This document shows positions 46,834 through 55,480 of a stretch of 64,000 nt of DNA, one piece after another (position 1 is the stretch's first letter; the number at the start of each line of letters is the position of its first letter). The translations under genes were made by a program, and so were the position numbers. Below the pieces are notes generated by a model, which did no database searches, was not told the DNA's origin, and was given only the letters and a program-made list of their open reading frames with translations. Location of the stretch: assembly GCA_023423895.1 (NCBI GenBank), contig JAFAER010000245.1, positions 44,631 to 108,630 on the forward strand, written 5' to 3'. The stretch comes from Pseudomonadota bacterium. Lineage in GTDB: Bacteria > Myxococcota_A > Polyangia > Polyangiales > Polyangiaceae.

Positions 46834-47289
46834 ATGACGACCGCATCGAACGTTGCCCGTGGCGACGTGCACTCGAGAACGCAACCCACCGAGCTGTCGG
46901 CGCTGGCCTCAGGACGGACGCTCGGACTCGCTCAGGGAATCGCCTACATCGGCATGGGGCTGTGGCCGACCTTCAGTCTTCGGTCATTTGCTCGCGTGAC
47001 CGGCCCGAAGCCGGAAGGCTGGCTCGTGAAGGCGGTATCGTTGCTGCTGGTCTCGATCGGCACGTCGATGGTCCGCGGGGCGCGCGCTGAGGAGATGACG
47101 TCGGTGCCGACGCTCGGGTTCGGGACGGGAGCCGCGCTCGGCGGCATCGCCTTTTATTACGCCGCGAAGAAGCGCATCTCTCCGATCTACTTCGTCGACT
47201 CGGCCCTCCATCTGAGCTTCGCCGCGGCGTGGAGCACGTTCCTCCTCCTCCGTGGCTCCCGGACGAGCCGTCGCGTTCGGGTCGGCTGA
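46834..47289 (+). CDS. small polytopic membrane protein
   Basis: About 151 residues with four hydrophobic stretches (about residues 28-50, 61-83, 90-110 and 120-140) and a basic C-terminus. No family recognised. ATG 46834 chosen on coding character, with no clear ribosome site. Expected to be an inner-membrane protein. The upstream extension of the frame overlaps the divergent phosphatase gene antisense. Confidence 0.5.
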   Translation: MTTASNVARGDVHSRTQPTELSALASGRTLGLAQGIAYIGMGLWPTFSLRSFARVTGPKPEGWLVKAVSLLLVSIGTSMVRGARAEEMTSVPTLGFGTGAALGGIAFYYAAKKRISPIYFVDSALHLSFAAAWSTFLLLRGSRTSRRVRVG

Positions 47290-47353
47290 AACCGTGCGGC
47301 AAGCGCGCCGCATCGCGAGCGGCGGCGCGGACGTTGCACCACGTCGCTGACGC

Positions 47354-48286
47354 ATGGGTAGGTTCGTCTCAACGAGCTCGCAGTCGCACCGCTACATCGT
47401 CAGCCGTCCACGATGCGATGCTTCCTGTCCCGAGCAGAGCGACGTCTGCGCGTTCCAGGTGAAGTGGTCGATCAACCCTCACATGCAGATCGGCGCGGTA
47501 CAACCTCGACATGCCATGAGGCAGCACGGCGCGCTGGTGCGCACGCTCCGTTCGCTCGGGGCGGTCGTGCACGACGTGCCATTCGTGCATGGTGCACTCG
47601 ACTCGGTGTTCAGTAAGGACAACGCCGTCCTCGTCGAACGTTCACATGGAGGGGTCGAAGCTCTCTTGGCGAACCCACGGCATCCCGAGCGGAAAACGGA
47701 GCAACAAGCGCGAGCACGTGCGCTCGCGTCGCTCGGTGTCGCCGTCGCTGCAGAAGCGAGCTCTCCGCTCGAAGGCGGCGACATCGTGATGCTCCCGGGC
47801 GCGCGCGGAGCGTTCCTCGGTCACGGGTTCCGCTCGTCGACGCGCGCGGCGCAGGAGCTCGAGCGTTTCCTCGACCGAGACGTCACGTGCGTGGAGCTTC
47901 GCGACCCGCACCTCTATCACCTGGACATGGCGCTCTCGGTGCTCGACGACGGAACCGCGCTCGTCTGCCATGAAGCGCTGACGCCCGAGGGCCGGCGAGC
48001 CATCGAGTGTCACCCCGCCATTCGCGCGGTCGTCTGCGTACCTCGCGACGAGGCGATGCGATTCGGCGTGAACCTCGTGCAGGTCGGGAGCACGATCGTC
48101 TGGGGTGCGGATGCGCCGGCGACCACGCGTGCGCTTCGCATGGCAGGCTACGCCGTGCGGCGCGTGGCGCTCGACCAGTTTCATCTCGCCGGCGGCAGCG
48201 CTGCGTGCCTCGTCTCGCGTGTGCATCGCCAGACCCTGGCGACCGTCACCGGGATCGAGCCTGCGCCGCAGTCCACCGCCGCGTAG
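47354..48286 (+). CDS. dimethylarginine dimethylaminohydrolase/amidinotransferase-like enzyme
   Basis: 310-residue enzyme of the DDAH/arginine-deiminase (five-fold beta/alpha propeller) superfamily. The guanidino-binding and catalytic residues are recognisable: Asp in SKDNA (about 89), Glu140 in LEGGD, His189 in YHLDMALS and the nucleophile Cys285 in GGSAACL. It probably hydrolyses a methylated or plain arginine-type guanidino compound to citrulline plus an amine. A few family members have different substrates, so the exact reaction is inferred. It converges on the RCC1 gene with 9 bp between and shares the palindrome at 48288-48303. Confidence 0.8.
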   Translation: MGRFVSTSSQSHRYIVSRPRCDASCPEQSDVCAFQVKWSINPHMQIGAVQPRHAMRQHGALVRTLRSLGAVVHDVPFVHGALDSVFSKDNAVLVERSHGGVEALLANPRHPERKTEQQARARALASLGVAVAAEASSPLEGGDIVMLPGARGAFLGHGFRSSTRAAQELERFLDRDVTCVELRDPHLYHLDMALSVLDDGTALVCHEALTPEGRRAIECHPAIRAVVCVPRDEAMRFGVNLVQVGSTIVWGADAPATTRALRMAGYAVRRVALDQFHLAGGSAACLVSRVHRQTLATVTGIEPAPQSTAA

Positions 48287-48287
48287 C

Positions 48288-48303
48288 TCGATTGCTCAAT
48301 CGA
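48288..48303. terminator. palindrome at DDAH/RCC1 convergent junction
   Basis: TCGATTG-CT-CAATCGA, a perfect 7-bp inverted repeat just after the DDAH-like stop and overlapping the RCC1-gene stop. It may form a bidirectional terminator; no T-tract is present. Confidence 0.35.
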
Positions 48304-49729
48304 TGCGTATCGGCGGAAGCGTCTCGGCGCGATCGGCGGCTTGTGCGCCGCGATCCGTCGTATCCCCGTAGCCGAGCTGGCCGGCGTTGTTGCGTCCCCA
48401 ACAGACGACGCTCCGGTCCTCGCGCAGCGCGCACGTGTGATCGCCGCCGAGAGCAACCGAGCGGACCTTCGACAGGACGGGTTTCGTCATCGCTGCCAGG
48501 CTCGTGGCGGGAGTGTCGCCGCGGTCCTCGACGTCGCCATAGCCGAGTCGGCCGAACTCGCCGTTGCCGACGCAGTACAGATCGCCGCCGAGAAGGATCG
48601 CGCAGCGGTGGGCCGAACGCGACGCGATGTTCAGGATCTCCGTGGGTGCCGGCAGCGGGGTCGGCGTCCCGACGTCGACCGTGCTCCCCAACCCGAGGCG
48701 CCCCTTGTCGTTCTGCCCCCACGTGAGCGTGCTGCCGTCCGTGAGCTTCACCGCGTACGCAGGACCGATCCCGAACAAGGCGAAGGCGCCGCTGTCGAGC
48801 GCGACCGGCCCGCTCGCCACGTCGTCGTCGATGTCGAGCGCCGGATCGTTCGCGATGCTGCCGTTGCCGAGCTGGCCGGCGCGGCTCGCGCCGAAGCAGC
48901 GCACGGCGCCGGACTGCCCGCGCGCGCACGTCGCGGAGAAGCCAAGTGCGAGCTCGACGGTCGGCTCGGGAAGGGGCACCACCGTCAACGCGGATCCCAT
49001 CTCGCCGGCCTGATCTCCGATGTGATCGGACCGGCCGTTGCCGAGCCAACCGAAGCGACCCGCGTTGTCGCGACCGAGGCCCCAGCAGAGCACCTCGCCG
49101 CGATTGCGCGTGATCACGCAGAAGTGCCGGGTGCCGGCATAGATGTGAACGGCAGAGCGGTCCGGGCCGATGTCGATCGGAACGAGGGATGCCATGTCGC
49201 CGGGCGCACGGCCTTTCACGAGGGTGTCGCCCGATCCTCGCTCGCCAGCGCCGTTGCCGCCCCAGCAGCGGATCGAGCCGCGTTCGAACAGCGCGCACGC
49301 TGTCTCGTACGCGGCGGCGATTTCGATGACCTTCTCGTCCGTCCCGAAGCGGATCGTCGACGTGCCCGAGACGTCGGAGCGATAGGGGAGCGGGCTGTCC
49401 TGCCCGAGCTGCCCGAGCGCGTTCGATCCCCAGCAGCGCACCGCGCCGCCGCTACCGAGGACACAATTGAACGCCTTACCGGCGACGAGCTGCTCGATCG
49501 TGCCGAGCGGAGGAGGCGCCGGTGGCTCGACCGAGCTCTCGACGGCACCTTCGGATCCGGCGTCCGAGCTCGGCAGCGCCGGAGCGATGACCGGGTCGTC
49601 GCCCATGCAGCGAACCTGCGCGAGCGCGGCAAACATCGCGACCCAGAGCAGACCGACGACGCGGCCGCGCCTGCGGCTCTCTCGTGCGGTCAGGGGCACG
49701 GCCGCCGTCCATGAAGGTCTACCAGGCAT
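48296..49729 (-). CDS. RCC1-repeat lipoprotein (seven-bladed propeller)
   Basis: 477 residues. The signal peptide is preceded by a basic N-terminus and ends near QVRCMG (Cys41), a possible lipobox. After an Ala/Pro/Ser linker, seven RCC1-type repeats are visible, each with a G-x-x-x-x-C/A core and WG.N..GQLG-like end, so a complete seven-bladed beta propeller. Several blades keep a Cys (CVLG, CALF, CVIT, CARG, CAIL, CALR), probably disulfide-related. Extracellular RCC1 proteins are common in myxobacteria with unknown ligands. It starts 34 bp after the stop of nadE on the same strand, so may be co-transcribed. Confidence 0.75.
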   Translation of the reverse strand: MPGRPSWTAAVPLTARESRRRGRVVGLLWVAMFAALAQVRCMGDDPVIAPALPSSDAGSEGAVESSVEPPAPPPLGTIEQLVAGKAFNCVLGSGGAVRCWGSNALGQLGQDSPLPYRSDVSGTSTIRFGTDEKVIEIAAAYETACALFERGSIRCWGGNGAGERGSGDTLVKGRAPGDMASLVPIDIGPDRSAVHIYAGTRHFCVITRNRGEVLCWGLGRDNAGRFGWLGNGRSDHIGDQAGEMGSALTVVPLPEPTVELALGFSATCARGQSGAVRCFGASRAGQLGNGSIANDPALDIDDDVASGPVALDSGAFALFGIGPAYAVKLTDGSTLTWGQNDKGRLGLGSTVDVGTPTPLPAPTEILNIASRSAHRCAILLGGDLYCVGNGEFGRLGYGDVEDRGDTPATSLAAMTKPVLSKVRSVALGGDHTCALREDRSVVCWGRNNAGQLGYGDTTDRGAQAADRAETLPPIRID

Positions 49730-49763
49730 CGCTCACTCTCGAAGGCTCCTCGACGTGCGGTGC

Positions 49764-51668
49764 TCACCACTCGCGGCGCTGGACGACCGGGAGCTGTAGC
49801 GCGCGCTCGCGATCGAGGTCGAGGTTGCCGACGTGCAGCGCCAGCGGCGTCTGCACCCACTTGTAGATCGATTGCATGAAGAGCCGCACGAACCGGGTGA
49901 CCCAGGCCTCGAGCTGCTTCGGGTCGTACTCAGGGAACATGACGCGAAGGACCTCCGTGACCTCGGAGGCGGACATCTTCTCCCCTGCATGGAGCGCGAA
50001 GCAGGCATCGAGCACGGGGAACGGCATCAGGTCACGCTCGTCTTCCTGGTCGTCGGCGAGCTCGGCCGACGCGGGCTTCTTCAGCGTGAGCTCGATGCCG
50101 GGGAACTTGGTCTTCTCGAAGATGTAGTCGAGGAGGTAGTTCACCACCGTCTTCGGCACGTTCGCGATGACGCTGAGCGCGCCTTCCATGTCGCCGCCGA
50201 TCGTCGTGTAGCCGACGGCCTTCTCGCTCATGTTGCTCGTCTGGAGGAACAGGCCGGAGGCGCTGTTCGCCCAGGTCCACATGCGCTGCGCACGCACGCG
50301 GGCCTGAACGTTCTGTCGTGCCATCGCACCGAGCTTCTCGCCGGGCTGGAGCATCTTTTCGATCTCGACGAGCTCCTTCTCGAACGCGTCGTCGATCGAC
50401 ACCTCGGCGTAAGCGGCGTCGAGGTCCGCCGCCGCTTGCCTCGCGGCCGCGCGGGTCTGCTCGGACGAATAGCGAGACGGCATGAAGAACGCGCGAAGGA
50501 TCTCGCGCGCCTTTGCCTTCTCGCCGTCGGGCCCGAGGTCGCCGTACCGCCGCGAAACCCAGCGCCGAGCGAGGTAGAGACAGAGCAGGCTGTCGCGGCC
50601 GCCGGAGAGGGCGACGCCGATCGTCTTGAACGCCCCGGTCTTCTCGAAGTAGTCCCCGAGGCCGAGCGCGAGCGCGTCGAGGAGGTCTTCGCAGAACTCC
50701 TCGCGCGGCGTCATCGACGGCGGCGGGCCGGGGAGGAAGAAGCTCTTCCCGACGGGGAAGGGGTAGGTGAGCTTCGCGCGCGCTTCTGCCGTGGACTCTG
50801 GCGCTCGGACGCGCGCAATGCGCTGCGAGCTCGCGGCGAAGATCTGCTGGTCGTCGCGCCACGTCGTGTTCTCGTGGCGCATGCGCGTCGTCCGATCGAG
50901 GTCCACGGTGACGGCGGAGAACCCCTCGACGTAGCGTCGGCCCTCGAGGAAGACGCGGCCGTTCTGCGTGACGAAGCCGCCGCCGTCCATCACGAGCCCG
51001 TCGTTGGCGCCGACCATGTTCGCGTATGCGACGACGCACTGGTTGTCGTTCGCGCGTGTCGCGAGCATCTCGCGCCGCGTTGCCACGACGCCGAGCCGGA
51101 ACGGAGAGCCGGAGAGGTTCGCGACGATCTCCGCGCCTGCGTAGCAGCGGCGGCGCATCGGTCCGTCCGGGGACCATGCGTCCTCGCAGACCTCGAGGGC
51201 CACGGTCCCGAAGTCGAAGTCGAACACGAGATCGCCGAACGGTACGCCGTGGACCTCGTCGGTGAGGCCCTCGCACCCGCGCGCGTAAACGCGGGCCTCG
51301 TAGAAGACGTTGTACGTCGGCAGCTTCTCCTTCGGGACGAGGCCGAGGATGCGCCCGCGATGGACCATCGCGGCGACGTTGTACAGATGCGAGCCGCGCG
51401 ACACCGTGAGCCCGAGAGTCAGCGCACACGGCAGCGACGCGGTCTCTTCTGCGAAGCGTTCGAGCTCGGTCCACTGAGCGTCGACGAACGCTCGCCACTG
51501 CACGAGATCTTCGGGCGTGTAGCCGGCGATGAGCTGCTCGCCGAACACGACGAGCGTGGCGTCGTCGTCGGCGGCGGCACGGGCAAGGGCGATGGCGCGA
51601 TCGACATTCGATCGCACCGCTCCGACGGTGGCGTTCACGCTGGCGACTGCGATGCGAACGAGCCTCAT
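49764..51668 (-). CDS. nadE: glutamine-dependent NAD+ synthetase
   Basis: 634-residue two-domain enzyme making NAD+ from deamido-NAD+, ATP and glutamine. The N-terminal nitrilase-type glutaminase has the triad Glu44 (FGEQL), Lys115 (KEKLPTYN) and Cys161 (EVCEDAW). The C-terminal NAD synthetase has the P-loop SGGRDS (family usual SGGxDS; Arg in the variable position), with a Lys of the active-site region in MSEKAVGYTT. Length fits the large glutamine-dependent class. ATG 51668 chosen at the start of the nitrilase domain; the upstream extension lacks conservation. Divergent from the methyltransferase gene (53 bp). Confidence 0.9.
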   Translation of the reverse strand: MRLVRIAVASVNATVGAVRSNVDRAIALARAAADDDATLVVFGEQLIAGYTPEDLVQWRAFVDAQWTELERFAEETASLPCALTLGLTVSRGSHLYNVAAMVHRGRILGLVPKEKLPTYNVFYEARVYARGCEGLTDEVHGVPFGDLVFDFDFGTVALEVCEDAWSPDGPMRRRCYAGAEIVANLSGSPFRLGVVATRREMLATRANDNQCVVAYANMVGANDGLVMDGGGFVTQNGRVFLEGRRYVEGFSAVTVDLDRTTRMRHENTTWRDDQQIFAASSQRIARVRAPESTAEARAKLTYPFPVGKSFFLPGPPPSMTPREEFCEDLLDALALGLGDYFEKTGAFKTIGVALSGGRDSLLCLYLARRWVSRRYGDLGPDGEKAKAREILRAFFMPSRYSSEQTRAAARQAAADLDAAYAEVSIDDAFEKELVEIEKMLQPGEKLGAMARQNVQARVRAQRMWTWANSASGLFLQTSNMSEKAVGYTTIGGDMEGALSVIANVPKTVVNYLLDYIFEKTKFPGIELTLKKPASAELADDQEDERDLMPFPVLDACFALHAGEKMSASEVTEVLRVMFPEYDPKQLEAWVTRFVRLFMQSIYKWVQTPLALHVGNLDLDRERALQLPVVQRREW

Positions 51669-51721
51669 GGGATTCTTCTGGCGTTCTAGCAGAGCGGCGG
51701 CCTTACGATGCAGTCGATCCC

Positions 51722-52657
51722 ATGGACGAGCGATCGCGCGCACTCGTAGGCCTAGGCAGAGCCCTCCGGGAGGTGGGATACACCTTCGTCACCGTCACGC
51801 CGGAGACGCATCGGCGCGTGGACGCCCGGGCGGCCGCCGCCGGGCGCGTCCGGGCCGAGTCGCTGAGAGACGTCTTCGGTTGGAGCCGTCCGTTCGAGCC
51901 GAGCCTCTTGCCTCCCGGCATGATCGAGCTCGCCCGGGCGGCCGACGTCCTCGTCGAGGAGCGCGCGCTGCTCCGCTCGCGCGTACGTTTCTCCTCGCTG
52001 CACGGCGAGCTCTTCGTTCACTCCGCCTACCCGACGCTCGCCGCGGATTCGGTCTTCTTCGGTCCGGACACGTATCGCTTCTGCGACCTCGTCGCCGCGC
52101 AGATGGCGGGGAAACGAGCGCAGCGCGCGGTGGACGTCGGCTGCGGGTCGGGTGCCGGAGGCATCATCGCGGCGCGTCATGCCGAGCACGTCGTGCTCGC
52201 CGACGTGAACCCTGCAGCGCTCGTCTATGCCAAGGTGAACGCCGCGCTCGCGGATGTCTCGAGCAAGGTCACGACGGCGACGAGCGACGTGCTCGCCGGT
52301 GTAGAAGGGCCGATCGATCTCGTCGTCGCGAACCCACCGTACATGGTCGATCGCGCGAGCCGCACGTACCGCGACGGAGGCGGAGCGTTCGGAGAGGCGC
52401 TCGCCGTGAGGATTGCCCGCGAGGCGCTCGAGCGCCTGCGGCCTGGCGGCAAGCTCGTGCTCTACACGGGCGCTGCGGTCGCGCGCGGCGGCACCGATAC
52501 GTTCCTCGATGCGGTGCGCGGCGTCTGCGGCGATCGCGCCGAGTGGTCGTACTGGGAGATCGATCCCGACGTGTTCGGCGAAGAGATCGAGCAGAACGAC
52601 GCGTACGCGGCAGTCGAACGCATTGCGGCCGTCGCGCTCGTGGCGTCCGTGCGCTGA
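51722..52657 (+). CDS. class I SAM-dependent methyltransferase (HemK/PrmC-like)
   Basis: 311 residues. SAM-binding motif I VDVGCGSGAGG, an acidic loop (ADVNPAA) and the NPPY motif (VVANPPYMVD) of N6-adenine/glutamine amide methyltransferases. An N-terminal helical region (1-120) precedes it, as in PrmC/HemK-type enzymes. A glutamine-amide (release-factor-like) or other amide methylation is inferred; target not identified. ATG 51722. The following gene begins 109 bp later. Confidence 0.75.
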   Translation: MDERSRALVGLGRALREVGYTFVTVTPETHRRVDARAAAAGRVRAESLRDVFGWSRPFEPSLLPPGMIELARAADVLVEERALLRSRVRFSSLHGELFVHSAYPTLAADSVFFGPDTYRFCDLVAAQMAGKRAQRAVDVGCGSGAGGIIAARHAEHVVLADVNPAALVYAKVNAALADVSSKVTTATSDVLAGVEGPIDLVVANPPYMVDRASRTYRDGGGAFGEALAVRIAREALERLRPGGKLVLYTGAAVARGGTDTFLDAVRGVCGDRAEWSYWEIDPDVFGEEIEQNDAYAAVERIAAVALVASVR

Positions 52658-52766
52658 TCTGTGGCGTCGAGGCGACTGCGAGCGGCCGTCCGCCGTGCGA
52701 GGCGCGCAATTTCCCACGAAGTCGCGTCCGCAGCGACGGCTCGACGCTTGCACCAGCTCGCCCCCG

Positions 52767-53693
52767 ATGAGCGCAGTTGCCTATCGATCTCTCGAGAGTG
52801 AGCTGGACGAGCTTCATCGCGCGCTCACCGCGTTCAACCGCCGGCGCCTCACGCCGACGATTGGAGACGACGCGTGGCGCCGTGAGCTCCAGGACGAGCA
52901 CGCGTGGCGCGTGCGCGAAGGGGACTTCGTCGAGCGTGAGCGCGCGAGTGTCGCCGCACGCGCCGCCGAGGCCCCGACGGATGCCGACGCGTTCGTTGCC
53001 TGGTTCGAGAAGCTCGAACAGAACGGTCCGGGGCAGCACGATTCCCTGTTTCCGTGGCTCGCCGAAGAGGCTCCGCTCGAGGCCATGGTGTGGTTCCTGA
53101 CGCAGGAGGTGGCGGGAGAAGCGGGCTTCGACGATCTCGTCGCGATGACGCAGGTGAAGCTGCCCGCGCAGCCGAAGCTCGAGCTCGCGCGCAACTACTG
53201 GGACGAGATGGGCCAGGGGAAGCGCGGCGGCATGCACGGGCCGATGCTCGAGGTGCTCGCGGAGGAGCTCGGGATCAAGCCCGGCGCTCGCGTCGTCTGG
53301 GAGTCGCTGGCGCTCGGCAACCTGATGACGGCGCTCGCGATGAACCGTCGCTACACGTACCACTCGATTGGTGCGCTCGGCGCCATCGAGCTGACCGCGC
53401 CGGGTCGCGCGACGCTCGTGAACGCCGGCCTCAAGCGCCTCGGCATCGGCGGCGAGGCACGACGGTACTTCGCCCTTCACGCGACGCTCGACGTGAAGCA
53501 CTCGATTGCGTGGAACCGCGAGGCCCTCCACCCGCTCGTGGCGAAAAATCCGGAGCTCGCTCGGCCGATCGCCGAGGGCGCGCTCATGCGCCTCCAGGCG
53601 GGCAAGCGATGTTTCGATCGCTACCGCACGGAGCTGCGCGATTCGATGGGACCGGCATCGCGCGGGAGGCCGTACCTCCGGGAGGCGCGCTGA
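52767..53693 (+). CDS. haem-oxygenase-like (iron-containing redox) protein
   Basis: 308 residues, almost entirely helical, resembling the haem-oxygenase-like diiron/redox (HDO) family. Metal-ligand candidates include the Glu of LTQEVAGE, the His/Glu of GGMHGPMLEV and the His of VKHSIAWNREAL. The helices end in PLVAKNPELARPIAEGA. Members of this broad family oxidise very different substrates, so the reaction is unknown. ATG 52767; the frame upstream is compositionally unlike coding sequence. Convergent with the M20 peptidase (8 bp gap). Confidence 0.65.
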   Translation: MSAVAYRSLESELDELHRALTAFNRRRLTPTIGDDAWRRELQDEHAWRVREGDFVERERASVAARAAEAPTDADAFVAWFEKLEQNGPGQHDSLFPWLAEEAPLEAMVWFLTQEVAGEAGFDDLVAMTQVKLPAQPKLELARNYWDEMGQGKRGGMHGPMLEVLAEELGIKPGARVVWESLALGNLMTALAMNRRYTYHSIGALGAIELTAPGRATLVNAGLKRLGIGGEARRYFALHATLDVKHSIAWNREALHPLVAKNPELARPIAEGALMRLQAGKRCFDRYRTELRDSMGPASRGRPYLREAR

Positions 53694-53701
53694 GCGTTCC
53701 G

Positions 53702-54988
53702 CTATTCGTGGCCGCAGAAGCGGAGGATGGCGAGCACGAGGGTGCGTACGACGGCGCGTAGCTGAGCGACCGGGACGTGCTCGTTCGGCGCGTGGGCGTG
53801 TCGGACATTTCCCGGCCCGTAGTGGAGCGTCGGGACGTTTCCGAGCCCCACCATCAGACGCAGATCGCTCCCGTACGGCGCGCCGTGCACTTCCGGCGTG
53901 TTGCCCTCGAGCGTCTCGTGGATCCCCGACACGAGCTTCACGAGCGCGTGGTCGCTCGGGATATGTCCGCTAGCGAACTGCCCGCCGAACCACTCGATGG
54001 TCACGGGATGCTCGGCGAGCCACGGATCGCTGGCGCATGCCTCCGCGACGGCGCGTTCGAGATCCTGTCGTGCGTCGGCGATCGTCTCCCCGAGCGCGAC
54101 GCCGATGCGCCCCTCGGCGACGAGCTGGTCCGGCACCGAGCTCGGCCAATCGCCGGCGCGCACGGTGCCGACCATCAGCGGGAAGGGGAGGGGGTAGCGC
54201 TTGAAGAGCGGATCCTTCTTCGCGTTCCGACGCTTCTCGAGCTCGTCGAGCGCCTTCCAGACGATCCAGAATTTCTCGAGTGTGCTCACGCCTTCCGTGC
54301 GAACGCTCGCGTGCGTCGAACGTCCCGTCAGCGTGAGCCGAAACGTCAGCGCGCCGGCGCAGGCCGGGATGATCGCGAGATCGGTCGGCTCTGGGATGAT
54401 CGCTGCGTCGCCGCGGTACCCGCGAAGCAGCGTCGCGAACGTGCCCAGCCCGCCGTCTTCTTCACCGACGACGCTCTCGAGCAGCACGTTCCCCTTCAGG
54501 CGCACGCCCGCAGCACGCACGGCCGCGATCGCGAAGAGGCAGCAGACGAGCCCGCCTTTCATGTCGCAGGCGCCGCGTCCGTAGACTGCGTCGTGGTGAT
54601 TCGTTCCTGCGAACGCGTCGCCGCCGGACCATTGAGCCAGATCTCCGGGCGGGACCACGTCGATGTGCCCGTTCAGGACGAGCGTAGGCCCATCACCAGT
54701 CCCCTTCCACGAGCCCACGAGGCCGAGCGCCGAGTCGCGATGCACTTCGGAGCCCGGGAAATCGGGATGTGCGATCGTCTCGACGAGGGGGATCTCCCAG
54801 AGATCGGTCTCGAGCCCGTGCAACTTCATCTGCGCGGCGAACCATCGCTGCGCCGCGCTCTCGCCCGGAGTCCCGCTGATGCTCGGGATGCGGAGCAGCT
54901 CCTGCAAGCACGCGAGCATCGCTCCTTCGTCGATCGCGTCGACAGCACGCTGCTCGAGAGACGTCATCGTGGAGGTCGCGTACGGCAT
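53702..54988 (-). CDS. M20 family (ArgE/DapE-like) metallopeptidase
   Basis: 428-residue cytoplasmic dinuclear zinc amidohydrolase. Zinc and catalytic residues: His108 and Asp110 (NGHID), Asp142 (GACDMKGG), the Glu pair in VVGEEDGG (about 175), and a final His in GNVRHAHAPNEH. A dimerisation (lid) domain is inserted at about 205-330. It probably hydrolyses an acylated amino acid or dipeptide; the substrate is not deducible between ArgE, DapE and carboxypeptidase types. ATG 54988 chosen: GAAGGA lies 6 nt upstream; TTG 54994 is an alternative. Confidence 0.8.
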   Translation of the reverse strand: MPYATSTMTSLEQRAVDAIDEGAMLACLQELLRIPSISGTPGESAAQRWFAAQMKLHGLETDLWEIPLVETIAHPDFPGSEVHRDSALGLVGSWKGTGDGPTLVLNGHIDVVPPGDLAQWSGGDAFAGTNHHDAVYGRGACDMKGGLVCCLFAIAAVRAAGVRLKGNVLLESVVGEEDGGLGTFATLLRGYRGDAAIIPEPTDLAIIPACAGALTFRLTLTGRSTHASVRTEGVSTLEKFWIVWKALDELEKRRNAKKDPLFKRYPLPFPLMVGTVRAGDWPSSVPDQLVAEGRIGVALGETIADARQDLERAVAEACASDPWLAEHPVTIEWFGGQFASGHIPSDHALVKLVSGIHETLEGNTPEVHGAPYGSDLRLMVGLGNVPTLHYGPGNVRHAHAPNEHVPVAQLRAVVRTLVLAILRFCGHE

Positions 54989-55093
54989 GGGCAATCCTTC
55001 TCCGGGTCCGGCGGACGTCGAGCGCCCGCGGATCTCGACGGTAACGACCGATGAGCCCGTGACAAGCGCGAGTGTGACGGTTTTGCACTCGAG

Positions 55094-55480
55094 CTACGTG
55101 GCGCTCGTGCGCTCGCAGGTGCAGCTCTGGCGGACCAACGCGAACAGCTTCTCGATGTCGATCGGCTTTGGCAGCACGGGCACTCCACAGGGGGCGTGCG
55201 TCGGGCACGAGGTGGAAATGACCACGCGGAGCCGGGAAAGCTCAGGGTCGCTCTGCATGACGGCGAGCATCTCCTGGCCTGTCATCACGGGCATGCGGAG
55301 ATCGAGGATGACGAGGCACGGGCGCCGGGTCCGGAGGATCTCGAGCGCGATGGCCCCGTTCGGAGCGCTCATCGCGGTGCAGCCGGCCATCTCGACGGCC
55401 TCGAGCAGCGCCTCGCGGATGTCGTCCTCGTCGTCGACGACGAGGACGCATGCCCTGTCGGCGCTGCCTCCGGTGCTCAT
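55094..55480 (-). CDS. single-domain response regulator
   Basis: 128 residues: one receiver domain with the acidic pair (VVDDEDD), acceptor Asp in ILDLRMPVMTG, Thr/Ser in ISTSC and Lys in LPKPID. No output domain, so it acts as a phosphotransfer or protein-interaction switch. ATG 55480 overlaps the kinase stop (ATGA), so the two are coupled and the kinase is presumably its phosphodonor. Confidence 0.85.
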   Translation of the reverse strand: MSTGGSADRACVLVVDDEDDIREALLEAVEMAGCTAMSAPNGAIALEILRTRRPCLVILDLRMPVMTGQEMLAVMQSDPELSRLRVVISTSCPTHAPCGVPVLPKPIDIEKLFALVRQSCTCERTSAT